From contig JAEZFY010000358.1 of assembly GCA_023417265.1 (NCBI GenBank), forward strand, positions 1 to 8,811: a DNA stretch of 8,811 nt, given 5' to 3'. The notes beneath the pieces were generated by a model. The model was not told the DNA's origin and did no database searches. It worked only from the letters and a program-made list of their open reading frames with translations. The DNA is from Actinomycetes bacterium (GTDB lineage Bacteria; Actinomycetota; Acidimicrobiia; Acidimicrobiales; Ilumatobacteraceae). This document shows positions 1 through 4,680 of this stretch, in pieces; positions within the stretch are counted from its first letter, which is position 1; every line of letters begins with the position of its first letter. The position numbers were made by a program, and so were the translations under genes.

Positions 1-172
1 GGACGTGCACCGGCACGTCGGGACGCGTCGGAGCCACGCGGCGACCCGAACGCGAGTCGTACAGCGTTTCGACACCTGCATATCCGAGCCCCCCAACCGC
101 ACCCACGCCGACCACCGCGGTGATGAACGCGGCGAGCGTGGCCTTGCGCCGCCGCGCTCGGATCGCTGTCAC
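1..172 (-). CDS. Membrane-anchored protein downstream of nadD (partial, 5' end only)
   Basis: The reading frame starts with GTG at 172 and stays open to the left edge, giving 57 residues; the 3' part is outside the window. The N-terminus is basic (RARRRK, residues 5-10), followed by a hydrophobic stretch at about residues 12-34 and then a polar, proline- and arginine-containing segment. This pattern predicts a single membrane anchor with the N-terminus inside and the rest of the protein outside. The GTG overlaps the nadD stop codon as GTGA, and GGAG lies 7 nt upstream inside the nadD 3' end, so translation is probably coupled to nadD. In many Actinobacteria the genes after nadD include LytR-CpsA-Psr type envelope proteins and rsfS, and a membrane anchor would fit the first. 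There is too little sequence here to name the family. Confidence 0.6.
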   Translation of the reverse strand, partial: MTAIRARRRKATLAAFITAVVGVGAVGGLGYAGVETLYDSRSGRRVAPTRPDVPVHV

Positions 173-786
173 GCAGCCGCTCCGCTGGGGCTCGCGCCGT
201 ACAGCCCGCGGGCGGCGATCACGGCGAGTACGTCCTCGGTCACGAGATAGTCGAGCGGCCGCCCGTCGACCCACCGATCGCGCAGGTCGGTGCTCGAGAC
301 TTCGAGGCGCGGCACCTCGATCCGGATCCAATCGATGTCGGGGTCGAGTTCGGCGGGCTGCCCCGGGCGATCGACGACCACGAGGCGTGCCTGGGCGATG
401 ACCTCGTCGGCGCGCTCCCAGGTGTGGATCCCGGCGGCGGCGTCGTCGCCGAGCACCACATAGAACTCGGCGCCCGGGTAGTCGTCAGCAAGGTAGCCGA
501 GCGTGTCGGCGGTGTACGAGTGCCCACCGACCCGGATCTCGACGTCGCCGGCGGTCAATCGCGGCACGTTGGCGACTGCCGCCTGCACCATCGCCAGGCG
601 ATCCAGCGCCGGCGTGATCGGCCGGCTGCCGACCTTCTGCCACGGCACGTTGTTGACCATCATGATCACCGAGTGCAGGTCCAGTGAGTGGGCGACGTTG
701 ATCGCGGTCACCAAGTGGCCGACGTGTGGCGGGTCGAACGTGCCGCCGAACACCCCGATCCGCAGAGCAGACGTCTCGGCTGGCAC
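169..786 (-). CDS. nadD: Nicotinate-nucleotide adenylyltransferase (NadD)
   Basis: NadD transfers AMP from ATP to nicotinic acid mononucleotide to make deamido-NAD in cytoplasmic NAD biosynthesis. The nucleotidyltransferase signature GGTFDPPHVGH is near the N-terminus (residues 14-24), with the HxGH ATP-binding histidines at 21 and 24. The late family motif SSTDLR is at about 164-169. The length of 205 residues is normal for the family. I chose the GTG at 786 because a TAGGCT -10 hexamer (795-800) sits 8 nt upstream, as in leaderless genes, and because it leaves a short N-terminus before the Rossmann motif. ATG at 816 would add ten residues with no conserved content and no clear ribosome binding site, but it cannot be excluded. 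The gene is divergent from the sigma factor gene and overlaps the next membrane-protein gene by 4 bp. Confidence 0.93.
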   Translation of the reverse strand: MPAETSALRIGVFGGTFDPPHVGHLVTAINVAHSLDLHSVIMMVNNVPWQKVGSRPITPALDRLAMVQAAVANVPRLTAGDVEIRVGGHSYTADTLGYLADDYPGAEFYVVLGDDAAAGIHTWERADEVIAQARLVVVDRPGQPAELDPDIDWIRIEVPRLEVSSTDLRDRWVDGRPLDYLVTEDVLAVIAARGLYGASPSGAAA

Positions 787-794
787 GACGGGCG

Positions 795-800
795 AGCCTA
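795..800 (-). promoter_or_regulatory. Predicted -10 element for nadD (leaderless)
   Basis: TAGGCT reads on the minus strand and ends 8 nt before the GTG at 786, so transcription would begin at or within a couple of bases of the start codon. I see no good -35 hexamer at normal spacing. If the real start is ATG 816 this element would lie inside the gene and would be meaningless. Confidence 0.35.
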
Positions 801-832
801 ACCGCTCCGACCCCATGCGCGCTTGACAGGTC

Positions 833-841
833 TGGTACTCT
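833..841 (+). promoter_or_regulatory. Possible extended -10 promoter (TGGTACTCT) facing the sigma gene
   Basis: TGG directly before TACTCT fits the TGn-TAnnnT extended -10 pattern. The expected start point, about 6-7 nt downstream, is at 847-848, exactly where the 848-883 hairpin begins. A TTGACA hexamer at 823-828 is only 7 bp upstream, too close to serve as its -35. The match between predicted start and hairpin edge is the main support; the motif itself is short and could be chance. Confidence 0.25.
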
Positions 842-847
842 GGCAAG

Positions 848-883
848 CCGGTTCACGTCCGCGCACATACCCGCGGACACCGG
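848..883. repeat. Strong two-part inverted repeat (hairpin)
   Basis: CCGGT (848-852) pairs with ACCGG (879-883), and GTCCGCG (857-863) pairs with CGCGGAC (872-878). That makes 12 GC-rich pairs with a 4-nt bulge (TCAC) on the 5' side and an 8-nt loop, CACATACC. No T-run follows, so it does not look like an intrinsic terminator on either strand. The loop bases CACAT (864-868) are complementary to ATGTG at 912-916, which would allow a pseudoknot. Confidence 0.6.
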
Positions 884-903
884 CGCATCCCTCCCCCCAG
901 CGA

Positions 904-987
904 CCACACAGATGTGGGCAACTAGCAGGGGAAACCCCCGTTCCTGGCGCAGCGTAGCGGGGTTTGCGAGATCCGCCTCACTGCGCC
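904..987. other. Cluster of hairpins with two competing folds in the nadD-sigma intergenic region
   Basis: Three local stems are visible: CCACA/TGTGG (904-908 with 913-917, loop CAGA), GGGG/CCCC (928-931 with 935-938, loop AAA) and a perfect 7-bp GGCGCAG/CTGCGCC (946-952 with 981-987), which encloses GCGG/CCGC (957-960 with 973-976). A different stem, AAACCCC (932-938) with GGGGTTT (959-965), uses arms of the second and the enclosed stems and so excludes them. Together with the 848-883 hairpin this resembles a structured leader or small RNA on the plus strand. I do not recognise an Rfam family in it. Confidence 0.4.
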
Positions 988-1070
988 GAAGTTTCCAACT
1001 CCTCTCCAGATCCCCCCACCCCCCGCACACTCCCCGCCGAATTCCCGTGGCGTTTGTCACATCGCCGGCG
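988..1070. other. Pyrimidine-rich intergenic stretch with C-runs
   Basis: The plus strand has two six-C runs (1012-1017 and 1019-1024) separated by one A, and a four-C run at 1032-1035. The minus strand is correspondingly G-rich, with three long G-tracts. No reading frame with gene-like content crosses it. It separates the structured segment from the proximal sigma-gene promoter region. Confidence 0.4.
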
Positions 1071-1097
1071 GGGAATCATGACAACGAAGAACGGTTG
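1071..1097 (+). promoter_or_regulatory. Possible ECF (SigR/SigH-type) promoter of the sigma gene
   Basis: GGGAAT (1071-1076), then 17 bp, then GTTG (1094-1097) resembles the thiol-stress promoter class of Streptomyces SigR and Mycobacterium SigH (GGAAT, 17-18 bp, GTT). The start point would fall at about 1103-1106, leaving only a few nucleotides before the ATG at 1109. No convincing Shine-Dalgarno site is seen there, which agrees with a near-leaderless mRNA. TTGTCA at 1054-1059 has no proper -10 partner. SigR/SigH regulons are known to include housekeeping-like sigma genes. Confidence 0.35.
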
Positions 1098-1108
1098 TAC
1101 GTATCACC

Positions 1109-1936
1109 ATGAATGACTCGATTGGCCTCTACCTGAACGACATCGGCAAGGTCCCGCTGCTCACTGCCGAGGACGAGCGCGAGCTGTCGCGCGTCATCGA
1201 GCAGGGTCGCGAAGCTGCCGAGCTGCTCGAGGGCGGCAAGCGTTCGGCCGATCTGAAGGCCAAGGTCGCCGCTGCCGCCGAGGCCAAGGACCGCTTCATC
1301 CGCGCCAACCTGCGCCTCGTGGTCTCGATCGCTCGCCGCTACCCGCTGCCCCAGGGCATGGACCTGCTCGACCTGATCCAGGAAGGCAACCTCGGCCTCG
1401 AGCACGCCGTCGACAAGTTCGACTGGCGCCGTGGCTTCAAGTTCTCGACGTACGCGACGTTCTGGATCCGCCAGGCGATCGGCCGTGCGCTCGACCAGAA
1501 GGCCAGCCTGATCCGGATCCCCGGCGATCGTTCGGCGTCGCTGCGGGCCGCCCTGCGCCAGGCGTCCGGCGACGGCGAAACGCTCGACTCGCAGAACGCC
1601 GAACTGCACCGCCTCACGACCCCCGTCAGCCTCGACAAGACCGTCGGCGACGACGGCGATGCCACGCTCGGCGACCTGATGGCCAACGGCGACGGCACCC
1701 CCGAGGACGCCGTCATGGCGCTCGTCGACAGCGACCTGCTCGACGAGCTGCTGGGCACGCTCGACGCTCGCGCCCGCTACGCGGTCGAAGCTCGCTTCGG
1801 CCTGCTCGACGGCGAGCGCAAGAGCTTCCGCGAGGTCGGCGAGAGCCTCGGCGTCACCGCCGAAGCGGCGCGTCGCCTCGTCAGCCGGGCGGTCGCCGGC
1901 CTCCGCGACGACGCCGAACGGATTCTGGCTGTCTGA
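1109..1936 (+). CDS. Sigma-70 family RNA polymerase sigma factor, divergent (group 2/3-like)
   Basis: This 275-residue protein directs RNA polymerase to a set of promoters. Region 1.2 is at residues 2-33 and region 2 at about 59-130, with the core-binding segment (DLIQEGNLGL, 88-97) and the melting/-10 segment FSTYATFWIRQAIGRAL (112-128). Region 3 is short: the usual region 3.1 seems replaced by a glycine/aspartate-rich linker (152-170), and the 3.2 motif PVSLDKTVG is at 172-180. Region 4 is at 208-275. Residues that normally read the promoter are changed: the first tryptophan of the WW pair is Phe118, the extended -10 His/Glu pair is Asp140/Ala143, and the recognition-helix RERIRQ is AEAARR (251-256). 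The DSIGLYL opening just after the ATG supports this start. The gene is monocistronic: divergent from nadD and followed by a terminator. It is most likely an alternative factor, not the main sigma. Confidence 0.9.
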   Translation: MNDSIGLYLNDIGKVPLLTAEDERELSRVIEQGREAAELLEGGKRSADLKAKVAAAAEAKDRFIRANLRLVVSIARRYPLPQGMDLLDLIQEGNLGLEHAVDKFDWRRGFKFSTYATFWIRQAIGRALDQKASLIRIPGDRSASLRAALRQASGDGETLDSQNAELHRLTTPVSLDKTVGDDGDATLGDLMANGDGTPEDAVMALVDSDLLDELLGTLDARARYAVEARFGLLDGERKSFREVGESLGVTAEAARRLVSRAVAGLRDDAERILAV

Positions 1937-1942
1937 GCTTCC

Positions 1943-1974
1943 GTCACCCGGCGACGCACGCCCTGCCGGGTGAC
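1943..1974 (+). repeat. Perfect inverted repeat after the sigma gene
   Basis: GTCACCCGGC (1943-1952) and GCCGGGTGAC (1965-1974) form a perfect 10-bp stem with a 12-nt loop, starting 6 nt after the stop codon. The following bases contain no T-run, so termination here would be poor. It may be the first of a pair of 3' hairpins that protects or terminates the mRNA, or a binding site. Confidence 0.55.
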
Positions 1975-1991
1975 AACCCAATTCTGCGTAT

Positions 1992-2029
1992 CGAACCCCG
2001 GCCGGTGATCTGGCCGGGGTTCGGCTTTT
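1992..2029 (+). terminator. Intrinsic terminator of the sigma gene
   Basis: A perfect 12-bp stem, CGAACCCCGGCC (1992-2003) with GGCCGGGGTTCG (2012-2023), has an 8-nt loop and is followed by GCTTTT (2024-2029). This is a good Rho-independent terminator. It ends 23 nt before the DAHP synthase start, so the region between must carry a separate promoter for the next gene. Confidence 0.85.
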
Positions 2030-2038
2030 CCCGACGGA

Positions 2039-2044
2039 TAGCCT
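2039..2044 (+). promoter_or_regulatory. Predicted -10 element for the DAHP synthase cluster
   Basis: TAGCCT lies 8 nt before the ATG at 2053, the same arrangement as TAGGCT-N8 before nadD. The mRNA would be leaderless or nearly so. The -35 position falls inside the 3' arm of the terminator stem and shows no consensus hexamer. Confidence 0.4.
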
Positions 2045-2052
2045 CAGGACTC

Positions 2053-3396
2053 ATGGCGAAGGACTGGTCACCCGACTCGTGGCGCGGGTTCCCGATCAAA
2101 CAGCAGCCGCAGTGGCCTGACCCGGCGGGGCTCGACCGAGCCCTCAAGCAGATCCACCAATTTCCGCCGCTCGTGTTCGCCGGCGAGGCCCGCTCGCTGC
2201 AGACCGGCCTCGCCCAAGTGGCCGCCGGCAACGCGTTCCTGCTCCAGGCCGGCGACTGCGCCGAGAGCTTCGAGGAGTTCTCCGCCGACAACATCCGCGA
2301 GAAGTTGCGGGTCATCTTGCAGATGGCGATCGTGCTCACCTACTCGATGGGTGTACCGGTGATGAAGGTCGGTCGTCTCGCCGGCCAGTTCGCCAAGCCC
2401 CGCTCGGCCGACTTCGAACGGATCGGCGACATCGACCTGCCGTCGTTCCGCGGCCACATCGTCAACGGCGAAGCCCCCACCGATGCCGCCCGGGTTCCCG
2501 ACCCGGAACGGCTCGTGCAGGCGTACCACCAGTCGGCGGCCACGCTCAACCTCGTGCGGGCATTCACCAAAGGTGGCTACGCAGCCCTCGACCGGGTGCA
2601 CTCGTGGACCCAAGAATTCGTCGCGTCCAGCCCAGCCGGTCAGCGCTACGACCAGCTCGCGGCCGAGATCGATCGGGCCCTGCGGTTCATGGCCGCCACC
2701 GGGATGGAGGTCGAGTCCAATCCGGCCCTGCGCGAAGTCGACGTGTGGACCAGCCACGAGGCGCTGCTGCTCCCGTACGAGGAGGCCCTCACCCGCCAGG
2801 ACTCCACCACCGGTGCCTGGTACGACTGCTCGGCGCACATGCTCTGGATCGGCGAACGCACCCGCGACCTCGACGGGGCGCACGTCGAGTTCCTGCGCGG
2901 CGTCGGCAACCCGATCGGTTGCAAGGTCGGCCCGTCGATGACCGGCGAAGAGCTGATCCGGTTGTGTGAGACGCTCAACCCGGCCCGGATCCCCGGCCGC
3001 CTCACCCTGATCACCCGGATGGGCGCCGACAAGATCGACGCCGGGCTACGCCCGCTGCTGCGGGCAGTGAAGGATGCCGGCCATCCCGTCGTGTGGGCGT
3101 GCGACCCGATGCACGGCAACACGTACACCAGCGAAACCGGCCGCAAGACGCGCCACTTCGACGCCGTCGTCGCCGAGATCGAAGGGTTCGTGCGGGCCCA
3201 CCGGGCGGAGGGCACGTGGCCCGGCGGCATCCACGTCGAGCTCACCGGGGAAGACGTCACCGAGTGCGTCGGCGGCTCGGACGAACTCAGCGAGGCCCAG
3301 CTCGACCGGCGGTACGAATCGGTGTGCGACCCACGGCTCAACGGCCGCCAGTCGCTCGACCTCGCGTTCCACACCGCCGAGCTGATCCGCGGCTGA
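2053..3396 (+). CDS. aroG: Class II 3-deoxy-7-phosphoheptulonate synthase (DAHP synthase)
   Basis: This cytoplasmic enzyme condenses phosphoenolpyruvate with erythrose 4-phosphate to make DAHP, the first committed step of the shikimate pathway to aromatic amino acids. The 447 residues match the plant/actinobacterial class II (AroAII) type throughout. The four metal ligands of the family are visible: Cys69 in QAGDCAESF, His354 in DPMHGNT, Glu396 in HVELTGEDVTEC and Asp426 in YESVCDPRLN. The KVGPS and TRMGADKI segments near 291-329 are also typical substrate-site motifs. The ATG at 2053 is chosen over an upstream in-frame ATG at 2005, because that one lies inside the terminator hairpin and precedes the predicted -10. 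The stop is 1 bp before the next gene. Class II enzymes in Mycobacterium are feedback-regulated by aromatic amino acids and bind chorismate mutase; whether this one does cannot be seen here. Confidence 0.96.
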   Translation: MAKDWSPDSWRGFPIKQQPQWPDPAGLDRALKQIHQFPPLVFAGEARSLQTGLAQVAAGNAFLLQAGDCAESFEEFSADNIREKLRVILQMAIVLTYSMGVPVMKVGRLAGQFAKPRSADFERIGDIDLPSFRGHIVNGEAPTDAARVPDPERLVQAYHQSAATLNLVRAFTKGGYAALDRVHSWTQEFVASSPAGQRYDQLAAEIDRALRFMAATGMEVESNPALREVDVWTSHEALLLPYEEALTRQDSTTGAWYDCSAHMLWIGERTRDLDGAHVEFLRGVGNPIGCKVGPSMTGEELIRLCETLNPARIPGRLTLITRMGADKIDAGLRPLLRAVKDAGHPVVWACDPMHGNTYTSETGRKTRHFDAVVAEIEGFVRAHRAEGTWPGGIHVELTGEDVTECVGGSDELSEAQLDRRYESVCDPRLNGRQSLDLAFHTAELIRG

Positions 3397-3397
3397 C

Positions 3398-4237
3398 ATG
3401 CGCGCCCTCCAACTGGCCACCACCTGGCCGGTGGAGCACGTCGCGGTGGTCGCCGTCACGCCGGCGGGCGCGCACACGCTCGGCCCCACCGAGCACCGCT
3501 TCCGGCTGGCTTCGATCTCCAAGCCGCTCGCCGCGTGGGCGCTGTTGATCGCGGTCGAGGAGGGCGTGATCGAACTCGACGCACCGCTCGACCCGGCCGA
3601 AGACGCCGTGCCCGAGGGCGTCACCATGCGCCACCTGCTCGCTCACGCGGCGGGGTTCGGTTTCGACGGCGACGAGCCGATCGCCCGGCCCGAGCGACGC
3701 CGGATCTACTCGAACACCGGCATCGAACGCGCCGCCGAGGCACTCGCCCGCCGAGCCGAGATGCCGTTCGCCACCTATCTGCACGAGGCCGTGTTCGCCC
3801 CGCTCGGGATGACCGCCACCGAGCTGCGCGGCTCGCCCGCCCATGGCGTCTGGTCGCACATCGCCGACATGCACCGCTTCTTGCGTGAGGTCATGCGGCC
3901 GCAGCTGATCAGCGTCGCCACCCGCGACGAAGCCGTCCGCCCGCAGTACCCGGAGCTCGGGGGTATCGTTCCCGGCGTGGGCAGCTTTCAGCCATGCCCG
4001 TGGGGAATCGGGTTCGAGCTCCATGGCGCCAAGTCCCCGCACTGGATGGGTCGCACCAACTCGCCGGCCACGTACGGCCACTTCGGCGGGGCGGGCACGA
4101 TGATGTGGATCGACCCCGATGCGGCCACCGGCACCGTTGCGCTCACCGACCGACCCTTCGATCAGTGGTCGATCGAGGCGATGCGGCTGTGGCCCGAGTA
4201 CTCCGACGCGCTGCTTGCGGAGGCGGCCGGCGGATGA
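3398..4237 (+). CDS. Serine beta-lactamase-fold hydrolase (class C / EstB-like family), cytoplasmic
   Basis: The 279-residue protein has the three serine beta-lactamase-family motifs in order: SxxK as SISK at 39-42 (nucleophile Ser39, base Lys42), YxN as YSN at 104-106 and the KTG-equivalent as HFGGAG at 228-233. Histidine in the third motif is common in esterase-like and peptidase-like members. There is no signal peptide or membrane segment, so it probably acts in the cytoplasm and is more likely an esterase, amidase or peptidase than an antibiotic resistance enzyme. The substrate is unknown. The ATG is one base after the DAHP synthase stop, and the 3' end overlaps the next gene by ATGA, so the three genes are likely co-transcribed and translationally coupled. 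That link to aromatic synthesis may be only genomic economy. Confidence 0.85.
   Translation: MRALQLATTWPVEHVAVVAVTPAGAHTLGPTEHRFRLASISKPLAAWALLIAVEEGVIELDAPLDPAEDAVPEGVTMRHLLAHAAGFGFDGDEPIARPERRRIYSNTGIERAAEALARRAEMPFATYLHEAVFAPLGMTATELRGSPAHGVWSHIADMHRFLREVMRPQLISVATRDEAVRPQYPELGGIVPGVGSFQPCPWGIGFELHGAKSPHWMGRTNSPATYGHFGGAGTMMWIDPDAATGTVALTDRPFDQWSIEAMRLWPEYSDALLAEAAGG
4219..4223 (+). promoter_or_regulatory. Ribosome binding site for the 148-residue protein
   Basis: GGAGG lies inside the end of the hydrolase gene, 10 nt before the ATG at 4234. It supports that start within the ATGA overlap, in preference to in-frame starts further upstream in the antisense-like extension. Confidence 0.45.
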
Positions 4238-4680
4238 CGTTCCAGCCCGGCGACCGCGTGCGGTGGCAGACCACCGGCGAGGACGGGCTGCCGCTCGTGC
4301 GCTACGGATTCGTCGGCGCTGGTGTGCACAACGGCGAAGTCCGCGTGATGTTCGACGGTCAACTCAAGAGCAACACCTTGCTCCCAGCTGACGACATCGC
4401 CCACGTTCACGTCACCAACATCGAGCTGCGGGTCACCGGGATCGATCTGCTCGCCGACCCGGCGATGTGCCAGGGACTGGTGCACCTGTGGTCGGCCGAG
4501 GCCGACGAGGCCGGGCTCGACCTCGGCCCGATCCGGTTGCTGCCCCACCACACCCGCGGCGACACGATGCCCGTTCCGCTCGCGCACGTCGAAGCGGGCG
4601 GCGTGCACTACGTGCTCCAGGCGTGCCCCGCGCGTGACGACATGGTGTGCGTCCGGGCCGCCCCGGCCCCACTCGGCTAA
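4234..4680 (+). CDS. Unrecognised 148-residue protein
   Basis: I do not recognise a family. The protein starts MTFQPGDRVRW, and residues 1-55 alternate short beta-type stretches with charged turns (PGDRVRW, NGEVRVMFDG, LLPADDI). This looks like a small SH3-like or KOW-type beta barrel, but that is inference from pattern. Residues 56-148 hold a second alpha/beta part with three cysteines (79, 131, 139) and a histidine pair (105-106). No signal peptide or membrane segment is present. The start overlaps the hydrolase stop as ATGA and has GGAGG 10 nt upstream, so it is the third gene of the cluster. Its TAA overlaps the TAG of the convergent acyl-CoA synthetase gene. The coding signal is good: the frame is strongly G/C in third positions and continues to the stop without any disruption. 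Confidence 0.75.
   Translation: MTFQPGDRVRWQTTGEDGLPLVRYGFVGAGVHNGEVRVMFDGQLKSNTLLPADDIAHVHVTNIELRVTGIDLLADPAMCQGLVHLWSAEADEAGLDLGPIRLLPHHTRGDTMPVPLAHVEAGGVHYVLQACPARDDMVCVRAAPAPLG

Noticed and set aside
823..828. TTGACA as a -35 element
   Set aside because: The nearest -10-like hexamer (TACTCT) is only 7 bp away and nothing suitable lies 16-19 bp downstream.
848..987. c-di-AMP (ydaO/yuaA) riboswitch or other named actinobacterial riboswitch
   Set aside because: GGGGAAACCCC is only loosely like one ydaO segment; I could not place the remaining conserved parts, so no family name is given.
886..1035. Actinobacterial 6C RNA (hairpins with six-C loops), considered because of three six-C runs
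   Set aside because: The C-runs are not enclosed by stems; flanking complementarity is at most about 3 bp.
485..1060. Minus-strand frame of 191 codons over nadD and the intergenic region
   Set aside because: Out of frame with NadD, Arg-rich and without any motif; crosses the hairpin cluster.
1076..1981. 301-codon minus-strand reading frame opposite the sigma gene
   Set aside because: Antisense shadow; it also runs through the hairpin after the sigma gene.
2005..2052. Upstream in-frame ATG extending DAHP synthase by 16 residues
   Set aside because: It begins inside the loop of the sigma-gene terminator, ahead of the predicted -10, and adds no conserved residues.
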